From Miltoncostaea sp050250915 (GTDB lineage: Bacteria; Actinomycetota; Thermoleophilia; Miltoncostaeales; Miltoncostaeaceae), in contig JBFWNT010000012.1 in NCBI GenBank assembly GCA_050250915.1, positions 57,452-121,451 of the forward strand: a stretch of 64,000 nucleotides of DNA, read 5' to 3'. The notes beneath the pieces are model-generated. The model was not told the origin of the DNA and made no database searches. It saw only the letters and a program-made list of their open reading frames with translations. Below, one piece after another: positions 16,105 to 24,053 of this stretch. The position numbers were made by a program, and so were the translations under genes. Every line of letters begins with the position of its first letter. Position 1 is the first letter of the stretch.

Positions 16105-18108
16105 ATGCCGCGCGCCCGGGTCGTCGCCGTCGTCCTGTTCGCCGCCACCGTGGCGGCGTGGGCGGTCGCGAGCATCGGGAACGTGCTGGCCTGGCGCGAC
16201 GACGCGCCCAAGGCGTTCCCGCCCGGGTTCGCGGCGTTCCTGGCGGTCGGGGTGCTCACCCCCGCGGCCGTGGGCCTGTTCGTCGCGCTCCGCCGGCCCG
16301 GGAACCGGATCGCGTGGATCCTGCTGGCCGGCCCGCTGTCGGTGGCTGTCGTGATGGCGGGGGACGGCCTCGCGCGGTACTGGCTGGGCGAGGACACGGC
16401 GTCGACGGCCGGTGCGTGGGCGGCGTGGGTGTCGTACCTCTGGCCGGTGCTCTTCGCCTGGCCGGTGGCTCTGGCGTTCCGCTTCCCGGACGGCCGGCTG
16501 CTGTCCCCGCGGTGGCGCGTGCCGTGGTGGCTCGCCGTGGGCTCGTTCGGCGGGGCGTTCGCGCTGCTGGGCCTTGCCGACACCATCGAGCGGGACGACG
16601 GCACCCAGATCCCGACCCCCCTCCCGTTCCACATGGACCGGGGGATCGGCGAGCCCCTGTTCTGGATCTGCTGGGCGGGCATCGTGGCGTCGCTGGTGTC
16701 CGCGGTGCTGGCGCTGCGGGCGCGCTACACGGCCGGCGGGCCCCAGGAGCGCCGCCAGGTGCTCTGGCTCGCGTACGGCGCGATCGTGCTGCCGCTCTGG
16801 CTGGGCGGCGGGTCCCTGATCGGGCTCGTCTGGACCTGGCCGGAGGCGCTCGACGGCGTGGGCCTGCTGTTCATCCAGGTGTGGCCCGCGGTGGCGGTGA
16901 TGGTCGCCGTGACCCGGCACGGCCTGTGGGAGATCGACCGGGTGCTGAACCGGACCGTCGTCTACGCGGTCCTGACGGCGCTGCTGCTGGCGACCTATGC
17001 GGCGGTGGCCCTGGGGATCGGGGCGCTCGTGGGGCGGTCGGAGCTGACCGCCAGCCTCGGCACACTGGCCGCCGCCGCCCTGTTCCTCCCCCTCCGCCGC
17101 CGCGTCCAGGCCGCCGTCGACCGCCGCTTCGCCCGCCGCCGCGTGGAGGCCACCCGGGTGCTGCGCGAGTTCCTGGAGGACGTCCGGGCGGGGCACGCCG
17201 AGCCCGAGGACGTCGGCGAGGCCGTCGCCCTCGCCCTCGGCGACCCCGCCGCCGAGGTGCTATTCCGCCTTCCCGAGACCGGAGGCCTGGCGGACGCCGG
17301 GGGGCACCTGGTGGACGATGCGTCAATTGGCGTGAGGGGGTCGACGCCGATTGGCGGGGACCGGACGCTGGGGGTGCTCCTGCACTCGGTGGACCCCGCG
17401 CCCGAGCCGGATCTGCTGCGGGCGGTGCTGGCCGAGGCGGCGCTGCCGGTCGAGCTGGCGCGGCTGCGGGTGGAGGTGCGGCTCCAGTTGGCGGAGGTGG
17501 CGTCGTCGCGGGAGCGGATCGCCCAGGCCGGCTACGCCGAGCGGCGGCGGATCGAGCGCGACCTCCACGACGGCGCGCAGCAGCGGCTGGTGACCCTCGG
17601 GATCGTGCTGCGGCGCCTCCAGCGCTCGCTGCCGGGCGAGGCGCGGGTGCTGGTGCCGGCGCTCGACGCGGCCGTGGACGAGGTGGCCGGGGCGATCACC
17701 GACCTGCGCACCATCGCGGCCGGGGTGCGGCCCCCGCGGCTGGACGAGGGGCTCGCCGCCGCCCTGGCCGACCTGGCCCGCGGGTCGGCGGTGCCGGTGG
17801 AGCTGACGGCCACGTCGCGGCGGGCGCCGGCCGACGTGGAGGCCGCCGCCTACTTCGTGGCCTGCGAGGCCCTGACGAACGCGGTGAAGCACGCCGACGC
17901 CAGCCGGGTGCGCGTGGAGACGGCGCGCGAGGACGGGGTTCTGCGGATGACCGTCTCCGACGACGGCGTGGGCGGCGCGGCGGCGGCGGCCGGCACGGGG
18001 CTGCCCGGGATGGCCGACCGCGTGGCCGCCCACGGCGGCACGCTGCAGGTGGAGAGCCCGCCCGGCGCCGGGACCCGGATCGAGGTGGTGCTGCCGTGCG
18101 CGTCGTGA
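16105..18108 (+). CDS. Membrane histidine kinase, NarL-partner (HisKA_3) type
   Basis: A 667-residue sensor kinase. About six or more hydrophobic segments occupy the first 320 residues. The phosphoacceptor is His488 in ERDLHDGAQQRL, preceded by a coiled segment, and the ATPase domain has EALTNAVKHADASRV, VSDDGVGG and GTGLPGMADRV. The ATG at 16105 follows GGAGG. The sensed signal is unknown. The partner response regulator overlaps its end by 13 nt. A bipartite palindromic element lies within codons for the region just before the dimerisation domain (17319-17357). Confidence 0.9.
   Translation: MPRARVVAVVLFAATVAAWAVASIGNVLAWRDDAPKAFPPGFAAFLAVGVLTPAAVGLFVALRRPGNRIAWILLAGPLSVAVVMAGDGLARYWLGEDTASTAGAWAAWVSYLWPVLFAWPVALAFRFPDGRLLSPRWRVPWWLAVGSFGGAFALLGLADTIERDDGTQIPTPLPFHMDRGIGEPLFWICWAGIVASLVSAVLALRARYTAGGPQERRQVLWLAYGAIVLPLWLGGGSLIGLVWTWPEALDGVGLLFIQVWPAVAVMVAVTRHGLWEIDRVLNRTVVYAVLTALLLATYAAVALGIGALVGRSELTASLGTLAAAALFLPLRRRVQAAVDRRFARRRVEATRVLREFLEDVRAGHAEPEDVGEAVALALGDPAAEVLFRLPETGGLADAGGHLVDDASIGVRGSTPIGGDRTLGVLLHSVDPAPEPDLLRAVLAEAALPVELARLRVEVRLQLAEVASSRERIAQAGYAERRRIERDLHDGAQQRLVTLGIVLRRLQRSLPGEARVLVPALDAAVDEVAGAITDLRTIAAGVRPPRLDEGLAAALADLARGSAVPVELTATSRRAPADVEAAAYFVACEALTNAVKHADASRVRVETAREDGVLRMTVSDDGVGGAAAAAGTGLPGMADRVAAHGGTLQVESPPGAGTRIEVVLPCAS
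17319..17357. repeat. Bipartite palindromic element, copy 4 (inside a kinase gene)
   Basis: Left half TGCGTCAATTGGCGT (17319-17333) and right half ACGCCGATTGGCGGG (17343-17357), with the same 24-nt offset as the intergenic copies. It is read in frame as DASIGVRGSTPIGG. The paralogous kinase at 19937-21655 has a segment of about equal length but unrelated sequence here, so the copy does not look like a recent length-adding insertion. Confidence 0.75.
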
Positions 18109-18758
18109 TCGCCGAGGACACGGTGCTTCTCCGCGAGGGGCTCGCCGGCCTGCTGGAGGACGCCGGCCACGAGGTCGTGGGCAAGGCCGGCGACGGCGAG
18201 GCCCTCCTCGCCCTCGTGGGCGAGCACGCCCCGGACCTGGCCGTGGTCGACGTGCGGATGCCGCCGGGCTACGACGACGAGGGGCTGCGCGCTGCCGCGG
18301 AGATCCGCCGCGCCCACCCCGGCACCGCCGTGCTGATGCTGTCGCAGCACATCGAGACCCGCCATCTGGCGGAGCTCGTCTCGGCCGGCGGCGGCTTCGG
18401 CTACCTGCTGAAGGACCGGGTGCTGGACGTCGACGACTTCCTGGACGCCGCCCGCCGGGTCGCCGGCGGCGGCTCCGCCCTGGACCCCCAGGTCGTCGCG
18501 CCCCTCCTGGGCGGCGGCGCGCGCCGTGAGCGCAGCGCCCTGGACGACCTGACGCCCCGCGAGCGCGAGGTGCTCGCGCTGATGGCCGAGGGGCGGACCA
18601 ACGCGGGCATCGCGCAGCGCCTGTGGCTCACCGACAAGACGGTCGAGACGCACGTCCGGGCGATCCTGATGAAGCTCGGCCTGCCCGCGAACGCCGACGA
18701 CCACCGCCGTGTGCTCGCGGTGCTGGCCTATCTCGACGCACCTCAGGGCGAGCCCTGA
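18096..18758 (+). CDS. NarL/LuxR-type response regulator
   Basis: A 220-residue regulator. The receiver domain has the acidic pair in VIAEDT, the phosphoacceptor Asp52 in AVVDVRMPPG and a lysine in YLLKDR. The C-terminal helix-turn-helix is LTPREREVLALMAEGRTNAGIAQRL with the recognition helix in DKTVETHVRAIL. It starts at a GTG inside the kinase gene (13-nt overlap), so kinase and regulator are one unit. Confidence 0.93.
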   Translation: MRVVIAEDTVLLREGLAGLLEDAGHEVVGKAGDGEALLALVGEHAPDLAVVDVRMPPGYDDEGLRAAAEIRRAHPGTAVLMLSQHIETRHLAELVSAGGGFGYLLKDRVLDVDDFLDAARRVAGGGSALDPQVVAPLLGGGARRERSALDDLTPREREVLALMAEGRTNAGIAQRLWLTDKTVETHVRAILMKLGLPANADDHRRVLAVLAYLDAPQGEP

Positions 18759-18817
18759 GCGGATGACCGGGGATGGCCTTGATGTGGCCGCCGCGGGCCC
18801 GGCCGTAGCGTCGGCGC

Positions 18818-19306
18818 ATGTCGATCACATCGCGCCACCTCATCCGCGGGACCGCCCTGCCCATCGCCCTGGCCGCCGCGTGCGGGGCCGCCGCCCTGCT
18901 GCCCGCCGCCGGCGACGCCGCGGGGGGCAAGACCCAGACCCTCCGGTTCTTCGACAAGGTCGTCTCCACCACGCTCACGGCCCCCGACGGCACCGTCGTC
19001 CACCGTGAGCCCGCCGCCGGCGACACCCTCGACGTCGTCTCGCTCGAGTACCCCGGCAACCACGTGAAGCACGCGAAGAAGGCCACCGGGACCAACCACC
19101 TGCGCTGCGTCTTCCCCGCCACGCCGGGCCCGCCGGACTGCATCAGCCACGTCGCCTTCGGCGGCTCGATGCTCGTCTTCGAGGGCTTTCCCGGGACGCT
19201 GGTGCTCGGCACCGGCACGTACCTCGGGGCCACCGGCCGCGTCATCAGGAACACGGACGTGGGGAACAACAACAGCGATGTCGTCGCCCGGATCACCCTC
19301 AGGTAG
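18818..19306 (+). CDS. Secreted small barrel-like protein (AOC/dirigent-like, tentative)
   Basis: A 162-residue protein with a signal peptide (hydrophobic stretch to about residue 34, likely cut after GDAA). The mature part has the beta-strand pattern of allene oxide cyclase/dirigent-like barrels: LRFFDKVVSTT, then GDTLDVVSLEY, AFGGSMLVFEG, GTLVLGTGTYLGATGRV and NNNSDVVARITLR. Two cysteines could form a disulfide. Enzymatic function is not implied. It lies between two two-component systems, 59 nt downstream of one regulator, and its 3' end overlaps the convergent regulator gene by 8 nt. Confidence 0.6.
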   Translation: MSITSRHLIRGTALPIALAAACGAAALLPAAGDAAGGKTQTLRFFDKVVSTTLTAPDGTVVHREPAAGDTLDVVSLEYPGNHVKHAKKATGTNHLRCVFPATPGPPDCISHVAFGGSMLVFEGFPGTLVLGTGTYLGATGRVIRNTDVGNNNSDVVARITLR

Positions 19307-19946
19307 CCCCCGTCCCGAGGTAGGCGAGGACCGCGAGGACCCGCCGATGCACGTCGCCCGAGGGCGGCAGCCCCAGCTTGGTGAAGATGCGGGCGACGTG
19401 CGCCTCGACGGTCTTGGGGCTCACCACCAGCTCCGCCTCGATCGCCCGGTTCGAGAGCCCCTGGGCGATGAGGGCCAGGACCTCCCGCTCGCGCGGGGTC
19501 AGGGGCGGGCCCGCCCCGGCCCCGTCCACCGCGACGAGCGGCGCGACCACCGCCGAGTCGATGACGGTGCCGCCCGCCGCGACGCGCCGCAGCGCCACCA
19601 CCACCTCCTCGATGTCCAGGAGGCGGTCCTTCAGGAGATAGCCCACCCCGTCGCCCTCGCGCAGCAGCCGCAGGGCCCAGCCCACCTCGACGTACTGCGA
19701 GAGCACGAGCACGGCGGTCCCCGGGTGGTGCTCGCGGATCTCGACCGCCGCCCGGAGCCCCTCGTCGGTGTGCGTCGGGGGCATGCGGATGTCGATGACC
19801 GCGACGTCCGGGCGGGCCTCGGCCACCAGGCGCAGGAGCTCGACGGGCTCGCCGGCGGCGCCCACCACCTCCAGGCCGTGCTCGGCGAGCAGGCGCGCGA
19901 GGCCCTCCCGCACGATCACCGAGTCGTCGGCGACGATCACCCGCAC
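19299..19946 (-). CDS. NarL/LuxR-type response regulator
   Basis: A 215-residue regulator, a paralogue of the one at 18096. Receiver: VIVADDSVIVREG, Asp52 in AVIDIRMPPT, YLLKDRLL. The C-terminal HTH is LTPREREVLALIAQGLSNRAIEAEL with SPKTVEAHVARIFTKLGL. It is the last gene of a three-gene unit (receiver-only protein, kinase, regulator). Its GTG start overlaps the kinase stop by 10 nt. Confidence 0.93.
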   Translation of the reverse strand: MRVIVADDSVIVREGLARLLAEHGLEVVGAAGEPVELLRLVAEARPDVAVIDIRMPPTHTDEGLRAAVEIREHHPGTAVLVLSQYVEVGWALRLLREGDGVGYLLKDRLLDIEEVVVALRRVAAGGTVIDSAVVAPLVAVDGAGAGPPLTPREREVLALIAQGLSNRAIEAELVVSPKTVEAHVARIFTKLGLPPSGDVHRRVLAVLAYLGTGAT

Positions 19947-21655
19947 GGGAACTCCGCCACCAGCCGGGTGCCCCCCTCGGGGGCGTCGGCCACCGTCAGC
20001 GTCCCCTCCAGGGCCGCCACCCGCTCCCGCAGCCCGGCGAGGCCCGAGCCCTGGGCCGGGTCGGCGCCGCCGCGCCCGTCGTCGGCCACCACCAGGCGGG
20101 CGCGCCCGGACGCGATCTCGAGGGTGACCCGCGCGGAGGACGCCTCGGCGTGCTTGGCGGCGTTGGTGAGCGCCTCGGAGACCACGAACCACGTCGCGAT
20201 CTCGACCGCCGCGGGCAGCCGCCGGTCGGGGCAGTCCACCGTCACGGGGAACGGCGCCCGCGCGGCGAGCGCGCGCAGGGCCGGCGCCAGGCCGCCCTCG
20301 TCCAGGGCGGCAGGGTGGATGCCGCGGGCGAGCCTGCGCAGGTCGTCGAGGGCGTGGCGCAGCCCGTCCTCGGCCTCGTCCAGCAGGGGGGCGACGGCGT
20401 CGTCGCCGGCCGCCCGGCTCCGCGCCAGGCGCAGCACCAGGCCGAGGCCCACCAGCCGTTGCTGGGCGCCGTCGTGCAGGTCGCGCTCCAGGCGCCGCCG
20501 CTCCGCGTCGCCCGCCTCCAGCAGGCGGCGCCGCGCCGCCTGGACCTCCACGAGCTGGGCGCCCAGATCGGCGCTGAGCCGGGCGTTGTCCAGGGCGAGC
20601 GCGGCCGTGGCCCCGGCCGCCCGCAGCAGCTCGGGGCGCCACGTGAGCGACGGGTCGTGGACGAGCGCGCCCACCACCCGGTCGCCGCGCGTCAGCGTCG
20701 TCAGGGCGGCGCCGTTCGCGCTCGGGGCGGGCACCGGCGCCCCGTCGGCATCCACCCAGCCGTCCTCGCCGGCCGGCAGCAGAACGCGCAGCGACGGGTC
20801 GTGAAGCGCGCGCGCGAGGGACTCCTGCACGGCCGGCGCTCCGACGGGCCCCTCGAGCCCCGTCACGAGTTCGGCCACCGCGACGGGCTGGGCGCGGGAG
20901 CGGGCCAGCCCGACGACGACGCCGACGGCCACCGCGCCCAGGAAGACGACGCCCGCCCAGAACACGTCCCCTCGCTCGGTGTCGATGTCCGTCCGCCACT
21001 GGATCCCGAACTGCACCGCCAGGTACGCGGTGAGCGCCGCGAACGCGATCAGGACGGGGGCGAACGCCCGGCGCGCCGCAGACCCGCCGCGGTGCCAGCG
21101 CCACGCGCAGAGGGCGAGGGCGGCGATCGTCGCGACCAGGGCCGTGTCGACCGCCGCGCGGATCAGCGCGTCGAAGGCCGCGGGGTGCGACTCCACGAAC
21201 AGCATGTTGGGCTGGGCCGAGTGGGTGACCCCCGTGGTGCGGGGATCCCAGACCGCCATCGCCACCGGCCCCCCGAGCACCGCCGCCAGCACCGCGAGGG
21301 CCGCGACGGACCAGGCGAACCACCCGCGGGGCAGATCGTGGGGGAACGCCACCACCAGGCAGATGACCAGCGCGAAGTACGCGCCGGCCATGCTCCAGCC
21401 GGCGGTGAACCCCTCCGGGGAGGCGACGTCGCGGAGGTTCCACCCGAGCCACGTCAGGCCGGTCGCCACCAGCAGGATCCCCCCGGATCCCGGCCGCCGC
21501 AGCCACAGGGCGATCCCGGCGGCCACCAGGGCGACCCCCACCAGGGCGATGGCGGCCACCCGGGCGCCCCCGTCCCCCTCCAGCAGCCGCGCGCGCACGG
21601 CGCCGACGGTCAACGCGACCCCCGCGGCGCCGGCCGCGACGGGTCCGTACCTCAC
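19937..21655 (-). CDS. Membrane histidine kinase, NarL-partner (HisKA_3) type
   Basis: A 572-residue sensor kinase with several hydrophobic segments in the first 290 residues, a GAF-like stretch, then the phosphoacceptor His394 in ERDLHDGAQQRLVGLGLVL. The ATPase domain shows EALTNAAKHAEASSARV, VADDGRGG and GSGLAGLRERV. The start is the GTG at 21655, which overlaps the receiver-only gene's stop (GTGA). It is paralogous to the kinase at 16105 but lacks the palindromic repeat. Confidence 0.9.
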   Translation of the reverse strand: MRYGPVAAGAAGVALTVGAVRARLLEGDGGARVAAIALVGVALVAAGIALWLRRPGSGGILLVATGLTWLGWNLRDVASPEGFTAGWSMAGAYFALVICLVVAFPHDLPRGWFAWSVAALAVLAAVLGGPVAMAVWDPRTTGVTHSAQPNMLFVESHPAAFDALIRAAVDTALVATIAALALCAWRWHRGGSAARRAFAPVLIAFAALTAYLAVQFGIQWRTDIDTERGDVFWAGVVFLGAVAVGVVVGLARSRAQPVAVAELVTGLEGPVGAPAVQESLARALHDPSLRVLLPAGEDGWVDADGAPVPAPSANGAALTTLTRGDRVVGALVHDPSLTWRPELLRAAGATAALALDNARLSADLGAQLVEVQAARRRLLEAGDAERRRLERDLHDGAQQRLVGLGLVLRLARSRAAGDDAVAPLLDEAEDGLRHALDDLRRLARGIHPAALDEGGLAPALRALAARAPFPVTVDCPDRRLPAAVEIATWFVVSEALTNAAKHAEASSARVTLEIASGRARLVVADDGRGGADPAQGSGLAGLRERVAALEGTLTVADAPEGGTRLVAEFPCG

Positions 21656-22017
21656 CCCGGCTCCCCCCCGAGCAGCCGCGACAGCGCGGCGCCGGACAGA
21701 TCCCGTTTGCGCACGAAGCCGAGGGCGCGGGCGGTCTCGAGCCGCGGGCCCAGGTCGGACGGGTCGCGGCTGGAGGTGAGGATCACCGGCGGCGCGTCCC
21801 CGCGCCGGGCCATCTCCGCCGCCACGTCGATCCCGTTCGCGCCCGGCAGGACGACGTCCATGACCACCAGGTCGGGGCGGAGCTCCGCGGCCGCGTCGAG
21901 CGCCTCCGTGCCGTCGCCGGCCTCGCCCACCACGTCGAAGCCGTCCTCCTCCAGGACGCGGCGGATCAGCGCCCTCACCCCGGAGTGGTCGTCGACCACG
22001 AGCACGCGCACGCTCAT
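21652..22017 (-). CDS. Stand-alone response regulator receiver domain
   Basis: A 121-residue CheY-like protein: VLVVDDHSG (Asp9, Asp10), phosphoacceptor Asp54 in VVMDVVLPGANG, TSSRD and the lysine in GFVRKRDLSG. There is no output domain. It is the first gene of the operon with the downstream kinase and NarL-type regulator, suggesting a phosphate sink or a branched relay from the same kinase. Confidence 0.9.
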   Translation of the reverse strand: MSVRVLVVDDHSGVRALIRRVLEEDGFDVVGEAGDGTEALDAAAELRPDLVVMDVVLPGANGIDVAAEMARRGDAPPVILTSSRDPSDLGPRLETARALGFVRKRDLSGAALSRLLGGEPG

Positions 22018-22167
22018 CGCCGGATGTTCGTTCTCCGGGAGCGCCCTGTCCATCGGGGCCAGCCCTATGTCGGGGGGCCTCGCAGGTGTGGGGTGCGCCC
22101 CGATGACGCCCGCCCCGGGGCGTTCGTACGATGGCGCCGCAATCCCGCCTCCGAGAGGGGAACCGCA

Positions 22168-22815
22168 ATGAGACGTGCATGCCGATGGGCCGTCGCGCTG
22201 ACCGCGGTGGCCGCCTCCGTCACCCTGGCCGCGGGGTGCGGCGCCTCCGACGGCAACGTCGCCTCGGTGCCGGCCGCGCCGGGCCCGCAGCTGGCCGACC
22301 GGCTGCTCACGGCCGAGGAGCTGGGCATCCCGGGGTACACCGCGACGCGCGAGCCGGTGGAGCCCCAGGACGCGGTTCAGTCGTCGGCCGGCGACCCGTG
22401 CACGGCGCGGCGGATGCACGACGTCCGCGTGCTCCAGGAGGCGGGGCTCCAGGCGCGGGTCCGGCGCTCCTTCGAGTCGGGCGACGGCGGCGCGCTCAGC
22501 ATCGTCCAGCAGTTCGCGACGCCGGCCGGCGCGACGGCCGCCAAGAAGGCGTTCGTCGCGGAGCTGGACACGGACTGGCCCGGCTGCGACGAGGGCATCA
22601 CGACGACCACGTTCGACACCACGGCGCTGGACCACCCCCCGGGCGCGACCCTGGTGCACACCGTCGAGACCGGGCGGGACGTGCCGGGCGAGGCGTGGAA
22701 CGTCTTCTTCACCGACGGCCGCTTCCTGTACACGGTGGGCGCGATCGGCACCGGCGTCACGCAGGAGGCCGTGGTGGCCGCCGCCGGGCGCGCCTACGAC
22801 AAGCGCGAGGGCTGA
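22168..22815 (+). CDS. Putative lipoprotein of unknown function
   Basis: A 215-residue protein with a lipoprotein signal: RRACRWAVALTAVAASVTLAAGC, lipobox LAAGC with the cysteine near residue 25 (core motif LAAGCGAS). The ATG at 22168 follows a purine-rich ribosome site. The mature region has a moderately conserved-looking PALM-like alternation of strands and helices (TAEELGIPGY, TAAKKAFVAEL, WNVFFTDGRFLYTVGAIG) similar in layout to actinobacterial lipoproteins of the LpqN/sensor type, but I cannot assign a family. It is divergent from the receiver gene and upstream of uricase, 39 nt away. Confidence 0.7.
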   Translation: MRRACRWAVALTAVAASVTLAAGCGASDGNVASVPAAPGPQLADRLLTAEELGIPGYTATREPVEPQDAVQSSAGDPCTARRMHDVRVLQEAGLQARVRRSFESGDGGALSIVQQFATPAGATAAKKAFVAELDTDWPGCDEGITTTTFDTTALDHPPGATLVHTVETGRDVPGEAWNVFFTDGRFLYTVGAIGTGVTQEAVVAAAGRAYDKREG

Positions 22816-22854
22816 CCCGCGAGCAGGGCGCCCGCTGGGCTACGGTTCCGGCGG

Positions 22855-23727
22855 GTGCCCGATCACGCGATCACCTACGGCAAGACGGCGGTGCCGGTCT
22901 ACCGGCACGGCGCCGCGCCGCTCGAGGGGCTGCCGGCCGTCCCGGAGTCCGGGATCACCGGCCTGCCGAACCACCTGGTCGCGGGCCGCGTGACCGTCGA
23001 GGTGTTCGGCGACAACTTCCTGCCGTCGTACACCGAGGGCGACAACTCGATGGTCGTCGCGACCGACAGCATCAAGAACCTGGTGCTCCGCGAGTCGGGG
23101 TCGTGGACCGGGGCGACGCCCGAGAGCCTGCTGCTGCACCTGGGCGGCCTGATGCTGGCCGACTACGGCCAGATGCAGGCACTCCGGATGGCCTGGGAGG
23201 AGATTCCCTTCACCCCGGCCGGCGGCGACGTGCTGTTCTCCCGCGCCGGCGACGACCGGGCGGTGGCCGACATGCGGCTGGAGCGCGAGGGGGACGGCGT
23301 CCGGATCGCCGACCTGGCCTGCGGCCGGCGCGACATGGCGCTGCTGAAGCTGACCGGCAGCGCGTTCACCGCCTTCGTCCGCGACGGCTACACCACGCTC
23401 CCGGACCGTCGCGACCGGCCGCTCTACATCGGCCTGGACGTGGGCTGGCGGTACGCCGACCCCACCGACGCCCTCGGCGCCGACCCCGGCCGCTACGTCG
23501 CCGCCGCCCAGGTGTCCGAACTGCTGCGCGCCGTGTTCACCGAGTTCGTGTCGGAGTCGATCCAGCACCTCGTCCACGAGATGGGCGTCCGCATGCTCGC
23601 GCGCTACCCCGGCGTGGCGGAGGTGTCGTTCGAGGGCCGCAACCTGACCCGCGACCCGGTCGTGGAGGGCGTCTACACGGACCCCTTCCCCGCCCACGGC
23701 ACCATCACGCTGGTCATGCGGCGCTGA
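22855..23727 (+). CDS. uao: Uricase (factor-independent urate hydroxylase)
   Basis: A 290-residue uricase. The conserved YGKTAVPVYRH start, FLPSYTEGDNSMVVATDSIKN (core TEGDNSMVVATDSIKN with the catalytic threonine), LLKLTGSAF and the tunnel-fold C-terminus are present. It oxidises urate to 5-hydroxyisourate, the step missing from the 7-15.7 kb operon. The C-terminus differs from typical uricases (VYTDPFPAHGTITL instead of the NPNE-type motif), so it is somewhat divergent. The GTG start is the only good one; its stop overlaps the HIU hydrolase ATG. Confidence 0.88.
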   Translation: MPDHAITYGKTAVPVYRHGAAPLEGLPAVPESGITGLPNHLVAGRVTVEVFGDNFLPSYTEGDNSMVVATDSIKNLVLRESGSWTGATPESLLLHLGGLMLADYGQMQALRMAWEEIPFTPAGGDVLFSRAGDDRAVADMRLEREGDGVRIADLACGRRDMALLKLTGSAFTAFVRDGYTTLPDRRDRPLYIGLDVGWRYADPTDALGADPGRYVAAAQVSELLRAVFTEFVSESIQHLVHEMGVRMLARYPGVAEVSFEGRNLTRDPVVEGVYTDPFPAHGTITLVMRR

Positions 23728-24053
23728 TGGCCGAGCGGCTCACGACCCACGTGCTCGACACCGCCCACGGGCGCCCCGCCGCCGGCGTGGCCGTCACCCT
23801 CCGCCGGGGCGGCGAGGTGGTCGCCCGGGCCGTGACCAACGGCGACGGCCGCACCGACGCGCCCCTGCTGGAGGGGGCGGACCTCGTGGCCGGGGTCTAC
23901 GAGCTGACCTTCGCGGTGGGCGACTACTTCACCGGCGACGAGGGCTTCCTGGACGAGGTGCCCGTCCGCTTCACGGTCGAGGCGGGCGCCGGCCACCTGC
24001 ACGTGCCCCTCCTGGTGTCGCCGTGGAGCTACACGACCTACCGGGGGTCCTAG
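23727..24053 (+). CDS. hiuH: 5-hydroxyisourate hydrolase (transthyretin-like)
   Basis: A 108-residue transthyretin-family enzyme with the N-terminal LTTHVLDTAHGRPAAG, the internal arginine strand and the diagnostic C-terminal YRGS. It hydrolyses 5-hydroxyisourate to OHCU, feeding the decarboxylase at 10335. The start overlaps the uricase stop (TGATG). Its stop codon shares the CTAG palindrome with the stop of the convergent permease gene. Confidence 0.95.
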   Translation: MAERLTTHVLDTAHGRPAAGVAVTLRRGGEVVARAVTNGDGRTDAPLLEGADLVAGVYELTFAVGDYFTGDEGFLDEVPVRFTVEAGAGHLHVPLLVSPWSYTTYRGS

